A DNA stretch of 43,963 nucleotides from Methylibium sp. GTDB taxonomy: Bacteria; Pseudomonadota; Gammaproteobacteria; Burkholderiales; Burkholderiaceae_C. The stretch lies in contig NZ_JACDCW010000024.1 of NCBI RefSeq assembly GCF_013817345.1, forward strand, positions 1-43,963, written 5' to 3'. How positions within the stretch are numbered: the stretch's first letter is position 1; each line of letters starts with the position of its first letter. Shown in pieces: positions 33,886-42,288 of the stretch. A program made the translations under genes and the position numbers. The notes beneath the pieces were generated by a model. It made no database searches. It was not told where the DNA came from and was given only the letters and a program-made list of their open reading frames with translations.

Positions 33886-35616
33886 CTACCGCCTCCCGCG
33901 TCCGGCCAGCATTTCAAGGACTTCCCGGAACACCTGGTTGCCCGTCGAGCCGCTCAGGTCGAGCGCCTGGCTGCGGCCGTAGTAGGGGCTGAGGTCGAGC
34001 CCCACGCCCACGCCGTAGATCGCCACGCCGCCGGTCTGCTCGCGGCGCTCGACGATCTGGCGCAAGTGGTGATCGAGGTAGTGGCGGTCGTTGGCGAGGT
34101 TGGTGGCGGTGTCCATCGGGCAGCCGTCGGAGACGACGAGCAGCAGCCGGCGCTCCTCGCTGCGGCCCTCCATGCGCCGGCACGCCCACTCCACCGCCTC
34201 GCCGTCGATGCCTTCGCGGAACAGGTCGGCCTTGAGCAGGGCCGCGATGCCGGTGCGCGCCTGCCGCCACGGCGTGTCGGCGTCCTTGAAGACGAGGTGG
34301 CAGACCTCGTTCAGGCGGCCCGGGTGCGCGGGGCGCCCGGCACGCTGCCAGTCGCGCTGCGCGCGGCCGCCGTTCCAGGTGTTGGTGGTAAAGCCGAGGA
34401 TCTCGCTGCTCACGCCCGCCTGTTCGAGCGCTCGCACGAAGATGTCGATCAGCATCGCCACCGATTCGATGTGTTCCTTCATGGAGCCCGAGCAGTCGAT
34501 GAGGAAGCTCACGAGGCAGTTCGCCACGGGCTCTTGCCGCTCGCTGCGGAACAGCCGACGCTCGGTCGGCGAGGTGATGAGCTGGGCGAGCCGGCGGCCG
34601 TCGATGTGGCCCTCTTCCTGGCCGGCGTCCCAGCCGTCGCGCGTGGGTGCGGCGAGCAGGGCCTTGAGTTCGCGCGCGAGCCGCGGCAGGTTGACGCCCT
34701 GGCCGGCGATGCGGCGGTCGAGCCGCTCGCGGTATTCGATCAGCAGCGGCTTGCGCACCAGCGTGGCGGCATCGACCTGGCGGTCGTAGGCGGTGGTGAA
34801 GACGCGGTAGCCGCCCTCGGCGGCTTCGAGGACGCGGCTGTTGCCGGCGACTGGCGTGACGAAGGCTGCGGAGTCGTCGCCTTCCAGGTCCATCAGCAGG
34901 CTGAAGGCGGCGCGCTCCTCGTCTTCTTCGCCTTCGCCGCGCTGAGCGGTCCCGCCGTCTTGCTCGTCGCTCGCACGCACCGCCGCGCCGACGAGGCGGG
35001 CGATGGCCAGTGCATGTTCTGCATAGGCGGCCTGGTCCCCCCGATCGCGGCGCAAGCCGAAGAGGTGCATGCCGAGCACCGGCGCAAGCCCGGCCCGCGT
35101 GTGTTCGATGACGCCCTCGATCTGCTCGAGGACGGGTTGGGCCGTCACACGCGCGCGACAGACCTGCGCGACCGTGTAGAGCAGGACGCCGCGCGCGCTA
35201 TCCGTAAGTCCGGCATGGTGGAAGGCCAGCGACCACTGCTCGAAGCGGTGGCGCAGATTGCGCACCACACCGGGCATGTCCTCGGGCGCCAGTGACTCGA
35301 CGCGCAGTTGCTCGAGCAGCTCGAACACCAGCCGATCGACCGGCTCCTGCGGGCACAGCCGCCGATGCAGATCGGCGTCGGAGCCGGCGAGCCGCAACGC
35401 GAGGCCATCGGCCGCACCACGAAAGGAGCCGAAGTCGTCATCGTCGAGCGAAGGATGCAGGTGCGGCGCGAACAGAGGCAATGCGCGCATACCGCGGTGC
35501 AGGCGACGGCCGCGGAAGTGCAGGTCGCTCTCGCCGCTAAGGGCACGGATGGCCGCGGCGCAGAGCTCCTCGACCTTCTGTTGATGCCGAGCGCGGGCTT
35601 GAGCCTGGCCGGTCAT
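33886..35616 (-). CDS. cobT: CobT-like cobaltochelatase subunit with VWA domain
   Basis: A 576-residue protein. The N-terminal half is helical; an acidic linker (DEQDGGTAQRGEGEEDEER) follows near residue 230. The last 200 residues are a von Willebrand A domain with an intact MIDAS: DCSGSM, a Thr-rich FTTNTWN loop and VVSDGCPMD. This matches CobT, the partner of CobS and CobN in aerobic ATP-driven insertion of cobalt into hydrogenobyrinate diamide. It follows cobS on the same strand after 456 bases that contain a large palindrome, so co-transcription is uncertain. CobN is not in the window. A different chelatase or an AAA/VWA pair of other purpose cannot be excluded. Confidence 0.82.
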   Translation of the reverse strand: MTGQAQARARHQQKVEELCAAAIRALSGESDLHFRGRRLHRGMRALPLFAPHLHPSLDDDDFGSFRGAADGLALRLAGSDADLHRRLCPQEPVDRLVFELLEQLRVESLAPEDMPGVVRNLRHRFEQWSLAFHHAGLTDSARGVLLYTVAQVCRARVTAQPVLEQIEGVIEHTRAGLAPVLGMHLFGLRRDRGDQAAYAEHALAIARLVGAAVRASDEQDGGTAQRGEGEEDEERAAFSLLMDLEGDDSAAFVTPVAGNSRVLEAAEGGYRVFTTAYDRQVDAATLVRKPLLIEYRERLDRRIAGQGVNLPRLARELKALLAAPTRDGWDAGQEEGHIDGRRLAQLITSPTERRLFRSERQEPVANCLVSFLIDCSGSMKEHIESVAMLIDIFVRALEQAGVSSEILGFTTNTWNGGRAQRDWQRAGRPAHPGRLNEVCHLVFKDADTPWRQARTGIAALLKADLFREGIDGEAVEWACRRMEGRSEERRLLLVVSDGCPMDTATNLANDRHYLDHHLRQIVERREQTGGVAIYGVGVGLDLSPYYGRSQALDLSGSTGNQVFREVLEMLAGRGRR

Positions 35617-35739
35617 GTCAATGGCCCGCTCGGGCTGCCCGGTCCGGGCAATCGATTAGCCATGGGCGGACGCCTGACAGCGGAGCCGTGCAGCAAGCTT
35701 CGTCCGACGGTCTGCGCGCCCAGGCCATCGGGCGGCCGA

Positions 35740-35969
35740 CTCCGCTCATGTCCCCCGCGCCGGCCTGCGGCCGCCGCTCCTCCTTCACTTCGCTGCGTCG
35801 GCCACCCGACGCCCTGGGCTGAAGCAGGGCATTGTTGGCCGCCGAAGAGGCACATCGGTGCCTGATCGAGCCGGCGGGGCGTTCTGCGCAGCGAAGTAAA
35901 GGAGGAGGCAGCGGCCCCAGGCCGCTGCCGGGGGACATGAGCGGAGCAGAGCGCCCCGTCGGCTCGATC
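35740..35969. repeat. Large nested palindromic repeat between cobS and cobT
   Basis: A 58-base arm (35740-35797) recurs in inverted, slightly diverged form at 35887-35946. The second copy is itself flanked by 24-base inverted repeats (35864-35887 and 35946-35969) and has a perfect 10-bp hairpin at its centre (GGCAGCGGCC, loop CCA, GGCCGCTGCC, 35907-35929). No gene is seen in the 35617-36072 gap. The form suggests a non-autonomous mobile or REP-type element made of two inverted copies. Confidence 0.8.
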
Positions 35970-36072
35970 CAACGCAGCAGAAACGACGAGGCCGCCACAC
36001 GGGGTACATAAGGACGGAGCGTGCCGTCGTCACGATCGCATGCAGCCTCGAAGCCCAAGCGCCCGCCGAGGC

Positions 36073-37056
36073 TCATGTCGCCCGCCGGTCCTGCCCCGCG
36101 TAGGACTCGTCCAACTCCCGATCGAAGCAGCGCTGGAAGTACTCCGCCACCACCGGCCGCTCGGCCTCGTCGCACTTGTTCAAGAAGGACAGCCGGAAGG
36201 CCACCGCGACGTCACGAAAGATCTCGCAGTTCTCGGCCCAGGTGATCACGGTGCGCGGCGACATGAGCGTCGAGAGGTCGCCCGCCGCGAAACCCTTGCG
36301 CGTGAGGTCGGCCACCGCCACCATCGATTCGATGAGCTTGCGGCCTTTCTCCGTGTCCTTGTGCGGCACGCGCGCCAGCACGATGGCGACCTCCTCGTCG
36401 CGCGGCAGGTAGTTGAGCGAGGCGACGATGTTCCAGCGGTCGATCTGCGCATGGTTCAGGCGCTGCGCGCCGTGGTACATGCCGTTGAGGTTGCCCTGCC
36501 CGACCGTGTTGGCCGTTGCAAACAAGCGGAAGTAAGGGTGCGGCGTGATGACGCGGTTCTGATCCATCAGCGTGAACTTGCCGCCCTGTTCGAGCACGCG
36601 CTGGATCACGAACATCACGTCGGGGCGGCCGGCGTCGTACTCGTCGAAGATGAGCGCCACCGGCCGCTGCAGCGCCCAGGGCACGATGCCTTCCTGGAAC
36701 TCGGTGACCTGCTGGCCGTCGCGCAGCACCACGGCGTCCTTGCCGACGAGATCGAGCCGGCTGATGTGGCCGTCGAGATTCACTCTCACGCAGGGCCAGT
36801 TCAGGCGCGCGGCCACCTGCTCGATGTGTGTCGATTTGCCGGTGCCATGCAGGCCCTGCACCAGCACGCGCCGGTCTCGCGTGAAGCCGGCCAGCAGCGC
36901 CAGCGTCACGTCGCGGTTGAAGCGGTAGGCGGTGTCGATGTCCGGCACGTGTTCGTCGCGCTCGCTGAACGCAGGCACCGACAGGTCGGAGTCGATGCCG
37001 AACACATCGCGCACCGAGAGGTGGCGGTCGGGCTGGAGCGCGGAGATCTCGGTCAA
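36073..37056 (-). CDS. cobS: CobS-like cobaltochelatase AAA+ ATPase subunit
   Basis: A 327-residue AAA+ ATPase of the usual CobS length. The N-terminus [28 protein letters not shown] is very close to CobS, followed by Walker [39 protein letters not shown], Walker [10 protein letters not shown], and [29 protein letters not shown]. CobS hexamers with CobT drive CobN in cobalt insertion for B12. The start is a TTG; no ATG lies near, but the protein begins where CobS should. It is upstream of cobT on the same strand. An IclR gene ends about 107 bases before it. Confidence 0.9.
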   Translation of the reverse strand: MTEISALQPDRHLSVRDVFGIDSDLSVPAFSERDEHVPDIDTAYRFNRDVTLALLAGFTRDRRVLVQGLHGTGKSTHIEQVAARLNWPCVRVNLDGHISRLDLVGKDAVVLRDGQQVTEFQEGIVPWALQRPVALIFDEYDAGRPDVMFVIQRVLEQGGKFTLMDQNRVITPHPYFRLFATANTVGQGNLNGMYHGAQRLNHAQIDRWNIVASLNYLPRDEEVAIVLARVPHKDTEKGRKLIESMVAVADLTRKGFAAGDLSTLMSPRTVITWAENCEIFRDVAVAFRLSFLNKCDEAERPVVAEYFQRCFDRELDESYAGQDRRAT

Positions 37057-37163
37057 GGCAGTGTCCGGTGCGGGTTGCGGGATGGCTGCGGTGCGGTGCG
37101 ATTGCGATAACCGATTGCGATGGCGATTTCGGTCGTCGTTGCAGGCTTCGGATGCGCCGACGT

Positions 37164-38039
37164 TCAGGCGCTGGCGCCAGCGCTGGCCGTGGCGTCATCG
37201 GGGCCGTCGCTGTCCTGCAAGGGCGACTGCGCGTCGATGCTGCTCAGCGCCTGCGCCGCGCGCTGCAGCGCCGGCAGCAACTGCAGCGCCTTGTCGGGCG
37301 TGAGCCGCATGATGGGCGCCTGCGCGGCCACGCACAGGTTCGATCGCCCGCTCGACGCCGGCACCAGCACGGCCACGCACACCAGACCCGGCAGGAACTC
37401 CTCGTCGTCGATCGCGAAGCCGTCGCGCCGCACGCGCTTGAGTTCGAGTTCGAGCTTGTCGAGGTCGGTGATCGTCTTGGCGGTGTAGTTCGACAGCGGA
37501 GCGTGCGCCAGCAGGCGGCGGCGCTGCACAGGGCTCATCTGCGCCAGAAAAATCTTGCCGCTGGCCGAGCAATGGGCTGGCACGCGCGAGCCGGGGTGCA
37601 GGTAGAAACGCAGGGGCGCGGCCGTTTCGACGCGGTCGAGATAGACCACCTCGCTGCCCGACAGCGCGGTGATGTTGCAGCTCTCGCCGATCTCCTCGAC
37701 CAGATGCCGCAGCACCCGGTGGCGCGCGCCATGGTGCGTGTTGTTGAGCAGCAGGTTCTCGGCCAGGCGGCGCAGGCGCACGCCGCTGCTGTAGTGGCGG
37801 CCGTCGACTTCGCGCTGCAACAGGCCGGCGGTTTCCAACTGCTGGAGCATGCGGTGCAAGGTGGGCTTGGGCAGCCCGGTTTCCTCGACCAGGCCCTGCA
37901 GCGACACGTGCTGGTCCTTCGCGGCGATCACCTCCAACAAGGCAAACAGCCGCAAGGCCGGCGTGTCGCCGTTCGGCTCGGCCGATTCGGACTTCAGGCT
38001 TTTGACGATTTCCATGGCACCGATCTTAGTCATTTCCAT
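37164..38039 (-). CDS. IclR-family transcriptional regulator (sulfonate unit)
   Basis: A 291-residue IclR protein. The winged helix lies in residues 27-90 ([49 protein letters not shown]), and the effector domain has [51 protein letters not shown] and [22 protein letters not shown]. Starts at the first ATG or at one eight codons later (38015) are both possible. It is divergent from xsc across about 150 bases that contain a good promoter and symmetric GTTCCG/CGGAAC sequences, so it most probably controls xsc and pta in response to a sulfonate intermediate. The regulator ends about 107 bases before cobS. Confidence 0.92.
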   Translation of the reverse strand: MEMTKIGAMEIVKSLKSESAEPNGDTPALRLFALLEVIAAKDQHVSLQGLVEETGLPKPTLHRMLQQLETAGLLQREVDGRHYSSGVRLRRLAENLLLNNTHHGARHRVLRHLVEEIGESCNITALSGSEVVYLDRVETAAPLRFYLHPGSRVPAHCSASGKIFLAQMSPVQRRRLLAHAPLSNYTAKTITDLDKLELELKRVRRDGFAIDDEEFLPGLVCVAVLVPASSGRSNLCVAAQAPIMRLTPDKALQLLPALQRAAQALSSIDAQSPLQDSDGPDDATASAGASA

Positions 38040-38076
38040 TATTCAGTACAACACGTATCGTTTTTTGTGAAATCGG

Positions 38077-38142
38077 TTGACTTAGACCAGGCTGCCGCCT
38101 AAAGTCCCATCACGGTTCCGGTTTTCGGAACGTCTTGTCCCG
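38077..38142 (+). promoter_or_regulatory. xsc promoter with IclR-type operators
   Basis: A sigma70-like promoter TTGACT (38077-38082), 17-base spacer, TAAAGT (38100-38105) predicts a start near 38112. Just downstream are GTTCCG-GTTTT-CGGAAC (38115-38131, perfect) and CGGAAC-GTCTT-GTCCCG (38126-38142, one mismatch) sharing the central half-site. The position at +4 to +31 fits repression by the divergent IclR protein. Confidence 0.75.
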
Positions 38143-38190
38143 TCTTTTTACCCCGTTCGGCCGCCGCCCGAGCGCACAGGAGCCTCTCAC

Positions 38191-39999
38191 ATGAGCAAGC
38201 AACAGCCCATCACCAGCCGCACCGTCGCCAGCGGCGTCCAGAAGATGACCCCTTCCGAGGCTTTTGTCGAAACGCTGGTCGCCAATGGCGTGACCGACAT
38301 GTTCGGCATCATGGGCTCGGCCTTCATGGACGCGATGGACATCTTCGCGCCAGCCGGCATCCGCCTGATCCCGGTGGTGCACGAGCAGGGCGCCGGCCAC
38401 ATGGCCGACGGCTACGCCCGCGTGAGCGGCCGCCACGGCGTGGTGATCGGCCAGAACGGCCCCGGCATCAGCAACTGCGTGACCGCCATCGCCGCCGCCT
38501 ACTGGGCGCACAGCCCGGTGGTCATGATCACCCCCGAGACCGGCACCATGGGCATGGGCCTGGGCGGCTTCCAGGAGGCCAACCAACTGCCGATGTTCCA
38601 GGAGTTCACCAAGTACCAGGGCCATGTCGTCAACCCGAAGCGCATGGCCGAGTTCACCGGCCGCTGCTTCGACCGCGCCATCTCCGAGATGGGCCCGACC
38701 CAGCTCAACATCCCGCGCGACTACTTCTACGGCGAGATCACCTGCGAGATCCCCAAGCCGATGCGCGTCGAACTCGGCGCCGGCGGCGAGAAGAGCCTGG
38801 ACGCCGCGGCGGAGCTGCTGGCGAATGCCAAATTCCCGGTCATCCTCTCGGGCGGCGGCGTGGTGATGGGCGATGCGGTCGAGGAGTGCAAGGCCCTGGC
38901 CGAGCGCCTGGGCGCCCCCGTGGTCAACGGCTACCTACGCAACGATTCCTTCCCGGCCAGCCACCCGCTGTGGGCCGGCCCGCTCGGCTACCAGGGCTCG
39001 AAGGCCGCGATGAAGCTCATCGCACAGGCCGACGTTGTGGTCGCACTCGGCTCGCGCATGGGCCCCTTCGGCACTCTGCCGCAGCACGGCATGGACTACT
39101 GGCCCAAGGACGCCAAGATCATCCAGATCGAGGCCGATCACACCAACCTCGGGCTGGTGAAGAAGATCTCGGTCGGCATCTGCGGCGACGCGAAGGCCGC
39201 CGCCATCGCGCTGACCAAGCGCCTCGAAGGCCGCAAGCTGGCCTGCGACGCCACCAAGACGGAACGCGCTGAAAAAATCAAGGCCGAGAAGGCCGCGTGG
39301 GAAAAAGAGCTCGACGAGTGGACCCACGAGCGCGATCCGTTCAGCCTTGACGCGATCGAGGAAGCCAGCAAGGAAGAAGGCAACTGGCTGCACCCCCGCC
39401 AGGTGCTGCGTGAGCTGGAGAAAGCAATGCCGCCGCGCGCCATGGTCTCCACGGACATCGGCAACATCAACTCGGTCGCCAACAGCTATTTGCGCTTCGA
39501 GGAGCCGCGCAGCTTCTTCGCGCCGATGAGCTTCGGCAACTGCGGCTACGCGCTGCCCACCATCATTGGCGCCAAGTGCGCCGCGATGGACCGCCCCGCG
39601 ATTGCCTATGCCGGCGACGGCGCCTGGGGCATGAGCATGGTCGAGCTCATGACCTGCGTGCGCCACGACATCCCGGTCACCGCGGTGGTGTTCCACAACC
39701 GCCAGTGGGGTGCGGAGAAGAAGAACCAGGTCGACTTCTACAACCGCCGCTTCGTCGCGGGCGAGCTGGAGAGCGAGAGCTTCGCCGGCATCGCCAAGGC
39801 GATGGGCGCCGAAGGCGTGGTGGTCGACAAGCTCGAAGACGTGGGCCCGGCGCTCCAGCAGGCCGTCGAGCGCCAGATGAAGGAAGGCAAGACCACCGTC
39901 ATCGAAATCATGTGCACCCGCGAGCTCGGCGACCCGTTCCGCCGCGATGCGCTGGCCAAGCCGGTTCGCCTGCTCGAGAAGTACAAGGACTACGTTTAA
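38191..39999 (+). CDS. xsc: Sulfoacetaldehyde acetyltransferase Xsc
   Basis: A 602-residue thiamine-diphosphate enzyme. Xsc converts sulfoacetaldehyde and phosphate to acetyl phosphate and sulfite, the central step in breakdown of taurine, isethionate and sulfoacetate. The N-terminal pyrimidine domain shows GIMGSAFMDAMDIF and HEQGAGHMADGYARVSGRHGVVIGQNGPG, with the catalytic Glu in VHEQGAG. The central domain and C-terminal ThDP domain follow, with FGNCGYALPTIIGAK and GDGAWGMSMVELMTCVRHDIPVTAVVFHNRQWGAEKKNQ. The length and the sequence are closely Xsc-like. AGGAG at 38178-38182 precedes the ATG. pta follows about 180 bases later, after REP-like repeats. Confidence 0.95.
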   Translation: MSKQQPITSRTVASGVQKMTPSEAFVETLVANGVTDMFGIMGSAFMDAMDIFAPAGIRLIPVVHEQGAGHMADGYARVSGRHGVVIGQNGPGISNCVTAIAAAYWAHSPVVMITPETGTMGMGLGGFQEANQLPMFQEFTKYQGHVVNPKRMAEFTGRCFDRAISEMGPTQLNIPRDYFYGEITCEIPKPMRVELGAGGEKSLDAAAELLANAKFPVILSGGGVVMGDAVEECKALAERLGAPVVNGYLRNDSFPASHPLWAGPLGYQGSKAAMKLIAQADVVVALGSRMGPFGTLPQHGMDYWPKDAKIIQIEADHTNLGLVKKISVGICGDAKAAAIALTKRLEGRKLACDATKTERAEKIKAEKAAWEKELDEWTHERDPFSLDAIEEASKEEGNWLHPRQVLRELEKAMPPRAMVSTDIGNINSVANSYLRFEEPRSFFAPMSFGNCGYALPTIIGAKCAAMDRPAIAYAGDGAWGMSMVELMTCVRHDIPVTAVVFHNRQWGAEKKNQVDFYNRRFVAGELESESFAGIAKAMGAEGVVVDKLEDVGPALQQAVERQMKEGKTTVIEIMCTRELGDPFRRDALAKPVRLLEKYKDYV

Positions 40000-40007
40000 G
40001 TCTGACT

Positions 40008-40103
40008 CCCTCTCCTGCTTGCGAGAGGGTGAATGGAACGGCTCATCGAAAGCACCGGACTGCTCCCTCTCCCGCACGCGGGAGAGGGTTGGGGTGAGGG
40101 TGC
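40008..40103 (+). repeat. Two REP-like hairpins between xsc and pta
   Basis: CCCTCTC (40008-40014) pairs with GAGAGGG (40023-40029), and CCCTCTCCCGC (40065-40075) pairs with GCGGGAGAGGG (40078-40088), followed by TTGGGGTGAGGG. The same GAGAGGGTTGGG(G/T)TGAGGG pattern recurs after pta. Such elements often modulate mRNA decay or termination within operons. Confidence 0.75.
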
Positions 40104-40177
40104 TGGCATGAGCCCGTTCTGCTTACTCACGCGAATGGGAAAGGCGAGTTGATCCCCTCATCCCGAGCCGAACGACC

Positions 40178-41152
40178 ATGACCTCCGCGCACCCGAGATT
40201 GGAAGCGCTGATCGCGCAAGCACGCGACGCGCAGCGGCAGACAGCGCCCACGATCGGCATCGTGTATCCCTGCGACTCCGCGGCGCTCGATGCAGCCCGA
40301 CGCATCGCCGACTCAGGCATCGCACGCCCCGTGCTCATCGGCCCCGCCGACGCCATCGCGCGCGCCGCCGATGCGAGCGAGATCGACCTCTCGTCATTCG
40401 AGATCGTCGCCACCGGCACCGACCCGCGCGACGCCGCGCAGCAGGCCACCATCCTCGCCCGCGACGGCGCCATCGCCGCCCTCATGAAAGGCTCGCTGCA
40501 CACCGACGAGCTGATGTCGGCCGTCGTCAACAAGACCACCGGTCTGCGCGGCGACACCCGCATCAGCCACGCCTTCGTGTTCGATCTGCCGCGCTATCCC
40601 AAGCTGCTGGCGCTGGCCGACTGCGTGGTCAACATCTCGCCCGACCTCAAGACCAAGCGCGACATCCTCGGCAATGCCGTGCGGCTGCTGCAGGCGCTGG
40701 GCATCGCGCAGCCCAAGGTCGGCATCGTCGCAGCGGTCGAGACCGTGAACCCCGCCATCCCGGCGACGGTGGACGCGCAGGCGCTGGTCGAGCTTTCGCT
40801 TCAGGGCGAGTGGCCCGGCGCCATCGTCGAAGGCCCCTTCGGCTTCGACAATGCCATTTCGGCCGAGGCGGCGCGAATCAAGAAGATCGAGTCGAGCGTG
40901 GCGGGCGATGCCGACCTGCTGCTCATGCCCGACCTCAACGCCGGCAACATGCTCTACAAGAGCTTCAACTACATCGGCGGCGGCGACTGCGCCGGGCTCG
41001 TGCTCGGCGCCCGTGTGCCGATCGTGCTGACCTCGCGGGCCGACTCGCTGCAGTCGCGCCTGGCCTCCGTCGCGCTGGCGGTGCTGGCGGCGAGCAGGCC
41101 TGGTGCGAATCCGGGTCCTGCGCCCTCTCCCTCGGGGAGAGGGTTGGGTTGA
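40178..41152 (+). CDS. pta: Phosphate acetyltransferase Pta (short, Xsc-associated type)
   Basis: A 324-residue phosphotransacetylase that turns the acetyl phosphate made by Xsc into acetyl-CoA. The fold is that of the short PTA/PTB family: IGIVYPCDSAALDAARRIADSGIARPVLIGP, ALMKGSLHTDELMSAVV, RISHAFVFDLPRYPKLLALADCVVNISPDLKTKRDILGNAVRL, EGPFGFDNAISAEAARIKKI and LLMPDLNAGNMLYKSFNYIGGGDCAGLVLGARVPIVLTSRADS. The last residues (GPAPSPSGRGLG) are read from a REP-like repeat at 41123-41152 and are probably an accidental tail. It is co-directional with xsc and convergent with the LysR gene. Confidence 0.93.
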   Translation: MTSAHPRLEALIAQARDAQRQTAPTIGIVYPCDSAALDAARRIADSGIARPVLIGPADAIARAADASEIDLSSFEIVATGTDPRDAAQQATILARDGAIAALMKGSLHTDELMSAVVNKTTGLRGDTRISHAFVFDLPRYPKLLALADCVVNISPDLKTKRDILGNAVRLLQALGIAQPKVGIVAAVETVNPAIPATVDAQALVELSLQGEWPGAIVEGPFGFDNAISAEAARIKKIESSVAGDADLLLMPDLNAGNMLYKSFNYIGGGDCAGLVLGARVPIVLTSRADSLQSRLASVALAVLAASRPGANPGPAPSPSGRGLG

Positions 41153-41233
41153 GGGCCCGGCCCGGGTGTCAATGGTTGCGAACCACGCAGGCCGGGCCGG
41201 CCCTCACCCTGACCCTCTCCCAGAGGCAGAGGG
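41123..41233. repeat. Facing pair of REP-like elements between pta and the LysR gene
   Basis: The first copy forms CCCTCTCCC (41123-41131) with GGGAGAGGG (41135-41143) and then TTGGGTTGAGGG; a second, inverted copy runs from about 41191 to 41233 (CCCTCACCCTGACCCTCTCCC). Placed between convergent genes, the facing copies may act as a two-way terminator. The first overlaps the pta 3' end. Confidence 0.75.
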
Positions 41234-41276
41234 AACAACTCACTCACCGCGCTGCCTTGGAGGAAGGACAACGCGC

Positions 41277-42215
41277 TCACCGCGCCGCCTTCGCCGCCCC
41301 TTGCACCGCCGCGCAGTGGCGAACGAAATTCTCCGTGCCGCGCCCCAGCCGCTTGTCCCGGTGCAACACCATCGCCAGCCGGCGCACCGCGGGCGGCAGG
41401 CGCGTGCGCAGTTCCACAAGCAGGCCCTGGGCCAGCGCCTGCGCAACCGCATGGCGCGACAGGCAGCCGAGCGCGGTGCCGGCAGCCACCAGGCGCTTGA
41501 TGGCTTCGGGGCTGCCCAGTTCGAACTCCACCTTCAGCTCCCCCAAGTGCTCAGTGAGCCAGCGGTCGGCCGCTTCCCGCGTGCCCGAGCCGTGCTCGCG
41601 CAGCGCCCACGGCGCCTCACGCAATTGCCTCACGCCCACGCTGCCGCGAACCTGGGCCAGCGGATGACCCGGCGCCGCCACGATGACCATCTGGTCGCTG
41701 AGCCACGGCCGCACGATGAGATCCGGATGCGTCTGCGGGCCTTCGATGAAACCGACATCGACATCGAAACCAACCACCGCTTCGATCACTTCGCTGGTGT
41801 TGCCGATGATCAGCTGCACCGGACTGGCCGGGTGCGCGAGCTTCCACTTCGCGACCAGCTCCGGCAGCAGCACCTCGCCGATCGTGAGGCTTGCCGCCAC
41901 GCGCAGCGGAGTAGCGTGTTCGCCGGAAAACAGGTGCTGCAGTTCGGACGCCTGGTCGAGCAGCGAAGCCGCCCTGGGCAGCATCGCGCGGCCGTTCTCG
42001 TTGAGCACCAGGCGCCGGCCCACGCGATCGAACAGTGCCGCACCGAGCGAAGCCTCCAGGTCGGCCAGCGCGGTGCTGGCAGCCGACTGCGAGCGCGCGA
42101 TGCGATCGGCGGCCGCCCGCGTGGACCCCCCGCGCGCCGTGGCCACGAACACCTCGAGTTGCCGCAGGTTCACGCGCAGCCGCGGCTCGCTGCGCTGATC
42201 TGTTTTTCCGTTCAT
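41277..42215 (-). CDS. LysR-family transcriptional regulator
   Basis: A 312-residue LysR-type regulator. The HTH is at residues 15-75 (VNLRQLEVFVATARGGSTRAAADRIARSQSAASTALADLEASLGAALFDRVGRRLVLNENGRAML). The effector domain follows with LRVAASLTIGEVLLPELVAKWKLAHPASPVQLIIGNTSEVIEAV, ALREHGSGTREAADRWL and LGSPEAIKRLVAAGTALGCLSRHAV, a form common in CysB/CbbR-like regulators. I start at the ATG giving MNGKTDQR; the 53-codon extension runs into the next gene. It is divergent from the SoeA-like molybdoenzyme by 73 bases and convergent with pta, so it probably controls sulfite oxidation or the sulfonate genes; no clear T-N11-A site was found. Confidence 0.9.
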   Translation of the reverse strand: MNGKTDQRSEPRLRVNLRQLEVFVATARGGSTRAAADRIARSQSAASTALADLEASLGAALFDRVGRRLVLNENGRAMLPRAASLLDQASELQHLFSGEHATPLRVAASLTIGEVLLPELVAKWKLAHPASPVQLIIGNTSEVIEAVVGFDVDVGFIEGPQTHPDLIVRPWLSDQMVIVAAPGHPLAQVRGSVGVRQLREAPWALREHGSGTREAADRWLTEHLGELKVEFELGSPEAIKRLVAAGTALGCLSRHAVAQALAQGLLVELRTRLPPAVRRLAMVLHRDKRLGRGTENFVRHCAAVQGAAKAAR

Positions 42216-42288
42216 CGTGAGCGAGATTGTCCGCTTTTTCTTTTGAGCGCCACTGCCTAAGATCGACCTTGCCTCAAGGAGACCACCG

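Noticed and set aside
40008-41233. Repeated GAGAGGG/CCCTCTC units considered as a CRISPR-like array
   Set aside because: Copies are in both orientations, irregularly spaced, and are REP-type hairpins rather than repeat-spacer units.
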